DNA of 64,000 nucleotides from Pectinophora gossypiella (taxonomy: Eukaryota > Arthropoda > Insecta > Lepidoptera > Gelechiidae), in assembly GCF_024362695.1 (NCBI RefSeq), contig NC_065424.1, positions 10,147,840 to 10,211,839 on the forward strand, in the 5' to 3' direction. The notes under the pieces were generated by a model. It was not told the DNA's origin and did no database searches. It worked only from the letters and a program-made list of their open reading frames with translations. Position 1 is the first letter of the stretch. Each line of letters starts with the position of its first letter. Of the stretch, positions 1 to 11,984 are shown one piece after another. Made by a program: the position numbers and the translations under genes.

Positions 1-195
1 CTATATTGTTTTTGGTGAAAGTAGCCTGGAAAGTCTCTCGTTGTTATGGGCGATAGGCTGATCCCTTGACACCATAAAGTTCATAGTATCCTTCTTAGGA
101 CTTCGTATCAACAGTGGCAAGTTGTCTTTGATTACTTGTGATTCTGCCCAACCCATAAGGGATTATGGGAGTGAGTTTATGTACCTATGTATTTG
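1..195 (+). repeat. LINE-G 3' end
   Basis: GGGCGATAGGCTGATCCCTT, GTCTTTGATTACTTGTGATT and GTGAGTTTATGTACCTATG. The same block recurs at 12.5, 47.4, 57.6 and 62.4 kb. It ends in TATG repeats. Confidence 0.7.
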
Positions 196-627
196 TTAAC
201 ATACATTAAAATCTTGTCTGTCATCCATTTATATATACTTTATTGCACTTAACAACTAGTTACATCACAAACAAGAAATGGACGTTTACAAGGGTGGACT
301 TATCTCTAAGAGAGATCTCTTCCAGCCAACCCAGAGGTAGTATTAGAGTAACTGCGGAAGAATAAAAAGAGGTGCAATATATTAAATACATTATAATAAT
401 TATATCTACATATAAAACCGTTTAAAAAATATATAAGTATATATATGACTTTATTGCTGGCAACACAAGTGTAAAGTAAATAATATTTTTTGCATGGCAA
501 TATTGTACAGATAGCTGGCATTAAATAGTGACAAGTAACAATCTGGTGTTTTGCTGCTATTGGAACCAGAAACCTCGACCTCTCACCATCTACTACAGTC
601 CACACACACCAAGAACCGAACACCATT

Positions 628-956
628 CTTCTTCTATCGTGTGGGTTGTGAGGTGAATTACCAACCTCATCAACCCTGCTGTCAGGATAACTATTGAGCC
701 GCCAAAGGCACCTGACATGACTCATATAACGACTACGTACTTACATCAGTAAGTAGTAACCGGGACCAACGGCTCAACGTGCCTTCCGAAGCACGGATCG
801 TCTTACTTTCGGACAATCAGGTGATCAGCCTGTAATGTCCTAACCAAACTAGGGACCTCAAAGTAATTTTTGTGATATGTTCCGACCGGGAATCGAACCC
901 AGGACCTCCGGATCGTGAGCCCAACGCTCTACCACTGGACCACGGAGGCCAGAGGA
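628..956 (-). mobile_element. SINE-A, full length with 11-bp TSD
   Basis: On the minus strand it starts GGCCTCCGTGGTCCAGTGG (A box) and has GGTTCGATTCCC (B box), the central domain GTGCTTCGGAAGGCACGTT, GGGCCTTTGGCGGCTC-like sequence and a (GAA)n end. Perfect duplication CGAACACCATT (617-627, 957-967). Confidence 0.9.
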
Positions 957-967
957 CGAACACCATT

Positions 968-1564
968 GGGGTAGGCAGACCCCACGGAATTTGATTTACT
1001 ACGATCTACGATCCTCACAAGTCCACTTTGCCTTTTTACAACTTCCTCCTTTTCCACACCGTAAAGAGTAAAAGCGCGATGTTTGATAAACAAGCAAACG
1101 AGTGATTATATTTAAAACTATTTTTAACATATACTGATAAGCATAGACAGTTAAAATATGCGGAAAAAGCGCATACGATTTAGGCCTCTAACAATGCTAA
1201 ATGTATAACGTAACGAATAGAGACAACTATTTTTTATCATAACTTTCCATCAGTAAAATTGGGGTCACAGAAAATAACTACGAATGTGTTTATAGGCTAA
1301 TATGAAACTTACAAAGCACATGCTGTTTTTAAATGATAATCAAATCAGCATTTTGCACGTGCGTTGAACTCTTTCTCTATGCAAAATCATATTTGCTTTA
1401 CATTTCGGTTTTTAGTTCTACTTTCAAAAATATTATACTACAGATTAATGTGTTTGATTAAAAACATCTACAGAGCATTATGTTACATCAGATTTAAAAT
1501 ACGCGTTCCATATTCAAAGATCTGAAAAAAATTTTAGTTTTTGAAATTAGAGATAAAATTTTGT
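968..1564. other. AT-rich, nothing recognised
   Basis: No repeat shared with the rest of the window and no convincing ORF. Confidence 0.6.
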
Positions 1565-1815
1565 AAGGACGTCTGCCCGCTACGGCGTTCGAGCGTCGAA
1601 TGCCAACATCGCGGGGACTACATGCGCAGGCGTCGATCTCAACGCACTTTCACTGCGCACTCGTGTGTGTGAGCTGCCGTAGTAGTAGGCGTGGCGTTTT
1701 TTTATTAATTTGGCCCACATTTGGGATTCTATTACGTCACCGTACGATGCACTTGCACCGATCGGGATGTAGGAAGTATGCGATGCGCCAATGTCAGTTA
1801 CATTCAGTTGCATAA
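1565..1815. promoter_or_regulatory. GC-rich island in AT-rich DNA
   Basis: A patch with many CpGs (GCTACGGCGTTCGAGCGTCG, CATGCGCAGGCGTCGATC) in a very AT-rich neighbourhood. It ends with two TCAGTT motifs (1794 and 1804), the arthropod initiator. It could be a promoter or first exon; overlapping short ORFs on both strands are not convincing. Confidence 0.25.
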
Positions 1816-4800
1816 GTGGTTTTGTTTGGTGTTAATGACAATCGGTAATTGTATAATGTTGGGAATGTATTTAGTATTGCTTTTAATTATTTTTTTATTG
1901 TAATTTTGTGGAGATTGGTATGTTTATTGATAGTTCTGGTTTTGTAAATTGGGATTTTATTGGAGGAAAAGCTCTAATTAATACCAAATCTCGGTTTTAG
2001 GAGTAAAACTAGGTAGTCTAAGTAGGTTTTGATCTCGAAAGGTTTACCTGATCTTCGTTATAGTTAAAAATAAAAGTTGAAAATCTTTCTTTTCTTTATA
2101 AGCCTCATCCAATGTTTTTCTACTTTCTTTCGTGTTTATAGCTCTATGTAAAAGTTGAATGTATTGACAACATAGTAATGCACGTTCAGTTATAGATAAA
2201 AAAAAATAAAAAAAATGAAATGAAAGTAAACTAACAAATAGACTAAAGTAGCTTCTGTTTCAATAAACTTCGAAAAAATTAAGCTTTTTAGGTACTTTTT
2301 CGAAGTTTTTCTTTTGGGTGTATAATTAAAGCGTATATTATATTTGGTAATATTTATTAAAAACATTTGTATAGTTTAAAATTAGATTAAACATTTGTTT
2401 TCATTTGCTATGAAATATTGAATTGCTTACTTACTTCGCAAAGTATTCCATAGCAATTAGCAAATGAAAAATACATAAGCATAATCTTTTTGTAACATTT
2501 TTTATATCATTTTTAGAATATTGATTTAGGTACCTAAATATTTTTTTGTACTCTATACTGTCTATACATCACCTATTCTATATGTAGATCTATTTTCGTT
2601 GGATAACGACAAATTAAGAAGAAAACCATTAAAATTAGCTTTTTCTTTTCCTGCGATCAAAAAAAAAATCTATTTCAAGCTATTACATTTTCAAGGTCGG
2701 AGTATCGTACTATGAACCTATCTTGGTAGAGAGGAGCTATAAAAAAATCACACTGCACCGGGGTTACTGAACCTATTCTATGGAGCGTTACTTTTTGTAT
2801 GGCGAGGTCGAAGAGAGTACTTTTATACATTTTATTTTTAAATTGAAATTTTGTCGCTTTAATTTTTAAGCTAAGTTTATTTTATGTAAAAAAAATTAGG
2901 CACATATAATTTGGGATAAATGAGACTTTAATTTAATTTAAATAAATGAAACAAATGAAAATTTCAAAATTATGGATTAATAAATTACCTATAAAAAGTT
3001 ATAAAATAAATTTTAAATAAAATACTAAGACGGTGTAATAACATTTTTCATTATAAAATATAAAAATATTTTCGTAAATGCTTTTACCTTTATTTAAAAT
3101 TATATTTATTAAACTACTTAGACAAAATCCTTTCCTTATAATTAAAAATATCATCGCATTATTCCTTTCATCCACGTGGACCAAATTTTCCCAAAACGAA
3201 AAAAAAACAAAAAGTTTTAAACGCTCGCGAGTCAAACTCCTGAGGGCTTTGACTTCCAACGAGAGAGAAATCATAGAACTAGAAAAAATACACTCGGCCC
3301 CGAGTTCATCGAACTCTAGACCCCAAACGCATGGCAATGCACTCCCGCGCACTGATGATAATGAGCTTTTTAGATTTCGTTTTTTTTGTAGGGAATATTG
3401 AGTCGGATGCAAAATACTTAGATTTATTTTTGTTTGTTGGACATGTTAAAGAGGCAGGAGGTAATCTGCAAATACTTTTAGGAATGTCTCGTTATGAACA
3501 TATAATAATAGGCAGTGTTTTTGGCTTTTTTGGTATTGGTATGGTTCGGAATATAAATAGTGTTTTTATAATAAATCTACTTACTTAAGTAAAATGTTGA
3601 TAGTTTTAAGGTCGTCTTACAACCTAGTTATCAGTCGAACGCACTCGAAACTTCTAGAGACAGTGTTGTGGCAATAATGCCTTGAAGTAGGAGGTAATGT
3701 CTATACTACTTCTAAAGCAATTCCCACAAATATCTTGCACCAGGTATTAAAATAAAAAATGATTTTGGATATTTTCCAAAGTACAGTAGGTACAGGTGCA
3801 TTAGAGTTTACAAAGAATCAACATAAACTTGCATAAACTAGCCTTTACGATATCGTCTTTTATTTCAATTACTTCTTCTGCACGTTTATTATCCATGGTT
3901 GATTCTTTAAGGTTCTTAGATCGTATCGGCAGATGGTAAAGGTCAGACGTTAGATGCGGTCATCGTAGTATTACCGCAAGAAATCGAAAGCCACTCTAAC
4001 GTAATGTACCGCAACGGATTGAGGAATCTTGTATGATGGGAGATGATGCAAATTTTACTTTGAATTTGTCAGATCTGGCTGTTATTGCTTATCTATGTTA
4101 TCGCCTTAAGGTTAGAGTAAAAATCGATGGGTCGAATATCTCGAATGTCATGTTCGAAGTGTCTCTGGTCAGGGAATCATAAATTTATAACCCTCATGTT
4201 TGCTTCGCCGCAGTTGGGTCAAAATACAATCTGCGATTGGTGCAAGCGACATGTTGCTCATGAAAAGTCATCCTGATGAAAAATACATTTTTTATCACTT
4301 TTACGGTCTTTCTTGAAAACGAATATCGTTTTCCAGTCTTTTGGATGAATTTCATGTAGGCCACTTCAATTTAGCCTTAAAATGTAAAATAACCAATTTT
4401 CTATTGTAACGAAAATAAAAACAGAAAAGCCCAGACATGTCATTATTATATTTCAACCCGTACGAACTTAAAATTTTCAAGGTCAAACGGCGTATTTCGT
4501 AATCTTTTGTGTCTTACTGATTTCGATAAGTGAAGTAAGTACCACAGCATTTAACAGTTATCGATTGCCAAAGGCAGATGCAACAGCTGCTGTGCTTAAA
4601 TCTACCGATTGACCGCAACCGGTCTTTTCATCAAAATCTTTTCCTCAAAACCGTGAATAGATTCAATTAACTGACATTTCGCACGTCCCACTTACCTAAC
4701 ATTCAACTTCAACTGTCAAAAAAATTATGACGTAATTTGTAGGACATTGGGTCTTTGGGTCCGTTATGTAAGCAGCGTTTTGGCGTTGCATAATCTGTGA

Positions 4801-5378
4801 AAGTATGTCGTGGTGTGCTTCCGCGGTGATGCAACGGCTCTCAGACTCTGACATAGTTTGCCGGACCGTGAATTTTTTAGTTCGTGCCTCCTCTGTTGCG
4901 AAATTAGACAGTCTGGTCTAGGAGCGGTAGATGTTGGTAAAATGGGACTACTGTAGTTGTTGTTAGTGGTTTTCTGATTTGAATGTTTTTGTTTCGGTAC
5001 AATATCTTGCATGAGTAAATTCGTATTTGTTTACCTTCTAATCATTTCCATCATTACCGTTCCACTATTAAAACATAAAAACATGACAATATGATTCTGT
5101 TGCTTCCTTATTTCATATATGTTAAATACATATTTTTTTAAAACTGAGTTTGTCCTTTGCGTAATTTCTTCATTTAGTTCTTTGGCATTGAATATAAGCT
5201 CAGTTGCTAGTGAGTTCATAATAACTGATTTATTGAAGTTAGTTTACTTGATTCTATTCTCGAAGCCTGGGTAAAGGTGTCCACTGTTTTTACACGGCTC
5301 CGCCTAATTTCTTCGATAAGAATTAAAGTCCTGTAATATTATTTTGTGTAATTTGGAATATTTTGTATCGTTTTAAGT
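1816..5378. other. low-repeat AT-rich stretch
   Basis: Two overlapping ORFs near 2999-3412 lie on opposite strands and resemble nothing I know. A moderately GC-rich part (about 3170-3350) may be conserved non-coding sequence. It may be intron of the gene suggested by the exons at 5.4 and 7.7 kb. Confidence 0.5.
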
Positions 5379-5398
5379 TTTTCCTTTTATTGTTCCAG

Positions 5399-5478
5399 AT
5401 GGAGCCACTGAGAAGTCAGCGAGTGATAACTGTGCATTAACATTATCAAATATAGTGACACCTCTTTACGTACAGTAA
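5399..5478 (+). CDS. candidate alternative terminal exon 1
   Basis: A strong splice acceptor (TTTTTCCTTTTATTGTTCCAG, shown here as pyrimidine tract 5379-5396 with AG at 5397-5398) is followed by AT GGA GCC ACT. In phase 1 this gives (D)GATEKSASDNCALTLSNIV and TPLYVQ, then TAA at 5476. If the upstream exon ends in G, the first residue is Asp. The second candidate at 7685 has the same acceptor phase and begins the same way (DGA). There is no recognised family and no upstream exon identified, so this is a hypothesis. Confidence 0.25.
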
Positions 5479-7658
5479 GCTTAGTTAGCAAAATTACTTT
5501 GTGATTTTTACAGTTTACTTTTATAATATTAATAATACACGGATAGTTTAGTTGTTAAGATTGAATTTACGGAATCAGATTTGTAGAAAAGAGGATGCGA
5601 CTGTTAGATGACCATTTGAAAAATGAATGAATTAATTTGAATGATGGTCATCGGAAAAATGTAAAGAATGTAAGATGGCATTTAAAGTAAATAAATCATT
5701 GATATTTCATGAAACATGATAATACGTACTTCATAAAAATGTGTTTAATTATAAAAGGAAAATGGGAAAAGGAAGGCAGTATGCGAAATCGCTACTGAAA
5801 GAATGGGACAGTGTCATTCTCTTTTCTACTCCCTTGTGATGACCTTTGAAATCTGATGAAGCGACTCCTGGCTGCAAAGAAGTGATCTCAAAAGACGCGG
5901 CTTGGTATCGCTATAGCTCACATTGTCACTGCCATTGTGTCTCGAAAATGTCCTTTAAATTAAGCATCATAAGGTCTAACTTTAAACTAAAAGGCTGCTG
6001 TAGATAAGACCTTTCATCGATCAATCATGAAAAATAACATGAATTCATTTTTAAATAAATTATATATGACATTTTGAATTTATCATACATTCAAATTCTC
6101 ATCCTCTTTCAGTAAGTTATTTTTGTAAATGTTATAGAAAACGCTAGAACCATTCAATATTCATTAAACACATTGGCCAAATTGACTGATTCATATCAAA
6201 ATACAGAAAAATAACTGAAATTAAACATTTTCAACATTTTTATTTCGTGTTCTTGTTAAGATAATTATTTTAGTTATTGTAAAATATAGCGTAACATATT
6301 AGTTCTTATTGTAATTATAATGTAAATTGGTTGTATATAATTTCGGATCAGTTATTAATCGAATGATTTAGAATTAAATAATTCTCTCTTTTTACTCTCT
6401 CATGTTTCCGAAATACTCTTTGAAGTCTGCAAAATAATTTTAAAATATCATCTTCAAATGTATTTCATAAATTGTCACTTCGAAATAACTTTCCGATATT
6501 TATATATATAACTTTATGACTTTACTATCAAATAATTCTTTGTTGAATGTTAATTATTTCTTTAATGGAGAATATGATTTATGTAAATAAAAAATACTTT
6601 AATTCTAACGCTAAGCGTAGTGTTACTGATATGGGTTACAATTAATAATTATTTTTGTTGATTTCTAAAATTTTTATTCCTAAACAAGTACCTTTATTAA
6701 TTTTTGTTAGATATTTTTCTTGTCTACGTTATGTTAAGGTTTAGAAGGAGTTTTAAATTAAAAGATATGATAAAATCATTGTTTTTATTGTAACGGATGG
6801 AAAGTACAAGGAGTTATTTATGTTAAAAGTATGTTTAAATATTGATGTATGTTAAAAGCTACTTAATTGATATACGGAAGCTACAAGCACGGGTTAAGGC
6901 TGCTTAAAAAATAATTTTATTTTAAAAAGAAAGGTGCCAACCGTCACGCCACGAAGTGTTAAAGCCAAGTCCACATTGGGATTTTTTATTTTTAAGTACA
7001 TTGTACCGCTAAATGTTAATAATCATTCTAAATAAATATGTTAAAATAACATAATGTGGATACCGCCTCATTCAAATGAAATAAATACTAAAATTGATTT
7101 ATTTTACAATAAATATAAAAATAACTAATTAAGGGCTGGCAATTGTAAAACGGGTCAAGAAACATTATAGTTACCAGATGGAATCCTACACTGTAATAGA
7201 GAATAAGAAAATGACTTCTGCACAGCTTTACAAATGGTAAATATATTTACAACGATAAAAGTGTGTATATTTTACAAAAAAAATACATTTTACAAAACTT
7301 AAAGTGTTCTGAAAAATATTTTACGTTTGAACATGTAGAAGTCATAATATAGAGAAATAGTCGCTTGGATACTCCGTCCCATATTTACCTGCGTTTATAA
7401 AAGTGTATACTGTTATTTCTACTATTTATATATTTTTCACTACTTAAATATAAAATACAGAAAAATACATATTTTACTAAAAATATTCGTTTTGTCATTC
7501 ATATTATTATCATAAGGTAAAAGAATATGTATACAATTTATATGATAATAAAGTACTATTTTGTATAAATGAACTGTTTAATAGGCCATTAGAAACATAG
7601 TTTCAAGATTCGAACTCCTTAGCATTTGTTTATTGTTGTTTTTTATTAAATTATATTT
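5479..7658. other. AT-rich stretch, possible 3' UTR/intron
   Basis: AATAAA motifs occur (for example 5688, 6588). One weak acceptor-like CCAG|ATGG at 7174-7180 gives only nine codons. No repeats recognised. Confidence 0.45.
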
Positions 7659-7684
7659 GTTTTTTTCTTTTCTACGTCGTCCAG

Positions 7685-7878
7685 ATGGTGCTATGAGATC
7701 AAATCTTTCTCTTATTTCTGAGCCAAAGACTTACATGCGTATTTTGCGCCGTTTTATTAAAAAAAAACTAAGAAAGTTATCTAGTACACCGACTGTTAAA
7801 AATTTATGTAAAAAAAATATTAAAATTAAATGTTATAATTTACACTTCCGAAAAAAATATACAAAGCTGTATATTTAA
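7685..7878 (+). CDS. candidate alternative terminal exon 2
   Basis: Pyrimidine tract 7659-7678 with CAG at 7682-7684, then AT GGT GCT ATG, phase 1. It reads (D)GAMRSNLSLISEPKTYMRI and then a very basic stretch rich in Lys and Arg (RRFIKKKLRKL, CKKNIKIKCYNL), stopping at 7876. The basic, AT-rich end could be chance composition. The shared acceptor phase and DGA start with the 5399 exon are why I list it. Function unknown. Confidence 0.25.
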
Positions 7879-8319
7879 TTATTGTAGATTTTACTCAAAC
7901 GTGTAAACAAACGAAAATTCAAGTCGGTTCTCAGATATGTTTCTCGTATTATTTTTCAACTTGGTAACATTATGTATATTTTTGCTTGAAAATCCTGTAT
8001 ATTTCATAATAACGCCTTGCAAACGTTTCTGACAATAATGTTAGTGCTAAGAGGTTAGGCATCCGATTATTCCGATGTTTTAGGTGCAATTAAATTTAAT
8101 ATATACCTATTTAATATAAAAAATCTTGTTTTTTATTACCATTTCCATTATTATTATATACATAATACCCTTCCAGCAAAGCTCCTAACCCTAACAAAGG
8201 AGTTACCATGAGAAGCAGTAGTCGCTGTGGCCAAATCGGCTAGGATATATATATTTATTTATTTTGTGTTTGTCATTACGAAGACAGCTATTTCTCAAGC
8301 ATAATAGGTTTCCTTTTTT

Positions 8320-8425
8320 TGACGTGACTTGTTGTACTTAGATTGTATTAACTACATCTGAGGCATTATATGTTTGCCTCAGACGTAGTTAATACTGTCT
8401 GAGTCAAATCTACAATAAGTCATGT
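8320..8425. repeat. hairpin built from LINE-C-like sequence
   Basis: Arms of 45-50 bp: GTATTAACTACATCTGAGGC and GCCTCAGACGTAGTTAATAC separated by 11 bases. The outer arms contain GACGTGACTTGTTGTA and TACAATAAGTCATGT, like the LINE-C 3' end. Confidence 0.8.
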
Positions 8426-9003
8426 AAAAACACATAACGTACGTATATATTCCCGAAGGGGTAGGTGGAGGTATATACCGACTCCCCGCCAGCTATGTCA
8501 AAAATAAAAAAATAGGTAAGTACTTCAAAAAAGGGAAACTATCATCCCTCCAGACCCGTGGTACAACTGCAATGTCCAACTAAATAGGAATAACTTGATA
8601 TTAACTCAAAATCACAAGCTGAATCATCCCCTTCAGTATTCGGCACGGTGTTACTAACACCCTGTATATAAATAGAGTCAGTATTAAAGATGTAAACTGC
8701 ATGCTCCGTCGATGACTGTCGTGATTATTATAAAGCTGAACCTAGCGCAGTGCCAAAACTTACTCTAATCATACTCGTATCTGTAGGCCTGGGAGGAAAT
8801 ATCTAATTGCAATTCAAATTCAAATTATTTATTTCAGATTAATATCCATAATTATAAGTATAAGTACATCAGATTAGATTAGATAAATTAAAATTAAATT
8901 ATATATAAAGTCAAATAAAATTAATATTATTAATAAAAATGAAATTAAACGAAATAAAATAAAATAAAAATGAGTCTACTATCTCCTACATAAACGATTC
9001 CGA

Positions 9004-9345
9004 TGACTTGTCGTATATTCGCAGCACGTGGCAGTCACAATTTGGCCGGGCAAATGGGGAGCGCTGAGGGCTCTTCCTAGTACACAAGACAACAGGGGGT
9101 TAAAAAGGCCACATCGAAGCAATTCATCTAAAAAAGCAATTTTGCTATTTGACATTTGTTTGCAGTGCGCACTTACTTTCACATGCGCAAATGTCAAATT
9201 GCAATATTGCTTTTTTTAATGAATTGCTTCGATATGTAGCTTTTTTAGCCCCTCAAATCTGATGGTGTCTAGTTAGATGCAAACCTCGGCTCACAGCGTC
9301 ACCTTAGAGGATTATATTTGACGGAATTAATCGACCTAATGGGCT
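9004..9345 (-). repeat. LINE-C 3' end carrying MITE-D
   Basis: Diverged LINE-C (GGCCGGGCAAATGGGGAGCG; CGGCTCACAGCGTC) interrupted by MITE-D after AACAGGGGG. Confidence 0.75.
9095..9252. mobile_element. MITE-D copy 1
   Basis: Palindromic element with arms of about 55 bp. The left arm has CATCGAAGCAATTCATCTAA and GCTATTTGACATTTG; the right arm is the reverse complement with a few changes. The termini are G-rich followed by TTAAAA. No coding capacity. Confidence 0.8.
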
Positions 9346-9429
9346 GGTTTGATTCGTTATTTTCTTTCTTACTAGTAGCACGTACGCATAAAATATTTTC
9401 ACGTACCTACACTATGTACGTAGTACGTA

Positions 9430-9568
9430 CAGTCATGAGCAATATGATGTACCCACTTTAGAACCCTGTCGCACTATCATATTTGACATTTAATGAGACT
9501 TACGGTATAATTTGTCAAAAAACTTAATGTGACATGGTTGTATGGTTATATATTAGTACTCATGACCG
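9430..9568. mobile_element. MITE-I copy 1 (TA target)
   Basis: TA, then CAGTCATGAGC ... CTCATGACCG, then TA (9428-9429, 9569-9570). Length 139 bp. The inside has TTTGACATTTAATGAGACTT. TA duplication and size suggest a Tc1/mariner-type MITE. Confidence 0.85.
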
Positions 9569-9739
9569 TACATCCATCTAAACTTCAATTTATTCGAAGA
9601 AAACATCTCGAAGTATGCAAACTGAGTTGCTCCGCTGGAAAGTATGCTCTATAGCGGGGTACTTTAATTAAGTAGTTGTTTTATTTCATACTATAGCACG
9701 TACACATAAAATCTTTTTACGTACACTATGTACGTAGTA

Positions 9740-10112
9740 GTGCTATTTCCTATAAACACCATCTAATTTTATTTTAAGTTATATCTGTCATTTTCTTATC
9801 CGCCGAAAAGGAAAGGGACGGGTTATCGACAAGCATAAAATGTATGGAACACACGTCAATTTTAAGCACAAATCTAAAACAGCCGTCTAAAAAATGTATA
9901 TTGGCCAGTAACCAGACATAATTTTTGACAGCACACGTCAAACGGTTTGCATACCAGCGAGATACCTTTTTGATGCGCCCGGGTTATTCATTTACTCATT
10001 CTTCCTAAAATTAAGAGCTGTCAATCATCCGTCCCTTTCCTTTTCGGCGGATAAGAAAATGACAGGTATAGCTTAAAGTAAAATTAGGAGGTGTCTGCAG
10101 GAATCGGGGCCA
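9740..10112. mobile_element. MITE-H copy 1
   Basis: 373 bp with inverted arms of about 80 bp. The left arm has CTGTCATTTTCTTATCCGCC and GAAAAGGAAAGGGACGG. The right arm has CCGTCCCTTTCCTTTTCGGC and GGATAAGAAAATGACAGG. No ORF. Confidence 0.85.
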
Positions 10113-10192
10113 GTATGTACCTTAAACTATATCGTCTTCAACTGAATTGGAGGTGGTGGCCCCGCGACAGAGCGCGCTGAATGACGGAAATC

Positions 10193-10488
10193 ACATTTTT
10201 TTGACTTGGTTTATTGTAGATTTGCCGCAGATGGCATTAACTTAATTAAAACACATAATAACGGGTTCTTACCGCGTTTAAATGGGAAATGAAATGAGTC
10301 TCATATCCCCATTTAAACGCGGGTTGGTGAGACTCCCAGAGAGTCTCATATCCCCATTTAAACGCGGTAAGAACCCGTTATTATGTGTTTTAATTATGAT
10401 AATAACCGCGTAAACTTAAAACGATGGCATTAACTACTTGGCCGGACAAATGGGGAGCGCTGAAGGTTAGGCTCTCCCCCTGAGGTAT
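10193..10488 (-). repeat. LINE-C 3' end split by J
   Basis: GATTTGCCGCAGATGGC on the left of J copy 1 and TACTTGGCCGGACAAATGGG on its right. Confidence 0.8.
10243..10422. mobile_element. J element copy 1
   Basis: A 180-bp element of hairpin-forming sequence: ACGGGTTCTTACCGCG near the left edge is answered by CGCGGTAAGAACCCGT near the right edge. The unit GAGTCTCATATCCCC plus TTTAAACGCGG occurs twice in direct order inside. It is flanked by a perfect 13-bp duplication GATGGCATTAACT (10230-10242, 10423-10435) made from LINE-C sequence, so it inserted into an older LINE-C 3' end. Confidence 0.75.
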
Positions 10489-10489
10489 G

Positions 10490-10985
10490 ACTCTAAACAG
10501 CACTAAAAAGAGCAACAGAAACGGAACACCATTTCGTAGCAAGAATAGGAACTAGAAAAAAACGATCTGTTTCTATGTTCGTTTGGTCTAAACCCACCTT
10601 AACACAATCGCTACCCTTCTAAGTATATTGTGGTTGCACAGGGCCTCTAAAAGTCCAAAATGCTGGATATTCCTGGAAAAACTGATCTACAAGTTCTATT
10701 TGAAACCAGCAAGCCCAATCGACCAACTCCAACACACATTGGCCAAACAACTCGCCCAACAGTTGGTGAATCATCGCCCATCCACCTGACGATTGGCAGA
10801 CGAAGATTGGCAGAGACATGGCACTCAAAATACCAGCATTGTCTCCCTGACCACCTTGACAGACATTTATTTATATCTTACAATCAATCTGCACTATTAT
10901 ACGCATAGAAACGTACCCACTAATACTATTTCGTGTGAGCAGGACAGAAAGATAGAGTTTAGTCTAGCGCGAAAGAGACAAAGAA
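10490..10985. other. no recognised gene
   Basis: Overlapping ORFs of 67-82 codons on both strands (10619-10996) do not resemble known proteins. Probably an old repeat. Confidence 0.4.
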
Positions 10986-11011
10986 ATGTATTCTGACGCT
11001 GTAATTCACTT

Positions 11012-11313
11012 TACATACATACATAAACAGCCCATATACGTCCCACTGCTGGGCACAGGCCTCCCCTCAATCAATCGGAGGGGGTATGGAACATACTCCA
11101 CCACGCTGCTCCAATGCGGGTTGGTGATATTAACGTGCCCTCCGAAGCACGGAATCATCTTACTTTTTCGGACAATCAGGTGATTCAAGCATGAAAAGTC
11201 CTTACCAAACAAAGGACAGTCTCACAAAGTGATTTCGACAATATCCCCATCGGGAATCGAACCCGGACCTCCAGATCGTGAGCCTAACGCTCTAACTACT
11301 AGACCACGGAGGC
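11012..11313 (-). repeat. SINE-F, central part deleted
   Basis: Antisense copy with (CATA)n end, CCCACTGCTGGGCACAGGCC and head CACTAGACCACGGAGGC-like. The stretch between GGGTTGGTG and TTAACGTGCCC is shortened, removing part of the central domain. Confidence 0.8.
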
Positions 11314-11479
11314 TGTTATTTATATTTATATGCGTCATTATTTTTCTTCATTATAATTATGTCACATTCTAAGACTGGGAACGGATAAAAAGATAGATCC
11401 TGTTCAGCTGCTTACCTTCCCAGATGTGTTGTAAATTAACGACGAGAAACTAGTATTTGTTTAACATAACGTTTTCTTA

Positions 11480-11695
11480 GGAATTACTGTAGTTTCAAAA
11501 CTTCAATGGGGCCCACACATTGTATCACTAGCGGGCAAGCTAAGTTCAGCAGCGTATGCCGTCAGAAGGATCAACTCACAGATGTACCCACTGCTAGACT
11601 TGTCTACTTCAGCTACTTCCACGGCATAATGTCTTACGGTATTTTGCTGTGGGGTCGAGGTGCTGATGTAGAAACTATTTTCATCATTCAATGAC
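11480..11695 (+). pseudogene. Jockey-like LINE ORF2 fragment
   Basis: LQWGPHIVSLAGKLSSAAYA and VRRI in one frame, then TARLVYFSYFHGIMSYGILL and WGRGADVETIFIIQ in another. It matches the segment at the start of the 55.7-56.2 kb LINE. A frameshift and stop make it a relic. Confidence 0.75.
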
Positions 11696-11910
11696 TTTCC
11701 AGGCTACGTCCCTCAAAGACAATAATATATAGATAGCGCTGTACAGATTTTTCTTTGTTTACCCTTCTAATTTCATAGCAGACAGAATTTGTTTTTTGGT
11801 ATAAATGATAACCATTTTTATTACACCCAGGCACAATTACATCTTGCACTAATTATTTTTCTGATTAAAAAGCAATATAGCAACATAATTATACAACATA
11901 CATTTATGTG

Positions 11911-11957
11911 ATCCAAATGCAGAGAGGCAAGCGTTCTACCAACTGGGCTACCACGAC
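11911..11957 (-). repeat. SINE-B head fragment
   Basis: GAGGCAAGCGTTCTACCAAC and TGGGCTACCACG; cut by the SINE-A at 11985. Confidence 0.6.
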
Positions 11958-11984
11958 TTTATGGGTTTATTTTACCAGTCAGTA

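Noticed and set aside
3078..3401. Overlapping ORFs on both strands of 107 and 137 codons
   Set aside because: Neither resembles a known protein, no splice or start context supports them, and they overlap almost completely.
8979..9219. Opposite-strand ORFs over MITE-D
   Set aside because: Caused by the palindrome of the MITE, which makes both strands look alike.
10619..10996. Four overlapping ORFs of 67-82 codons
   Set aside because: No family recognised; low support in any frame.
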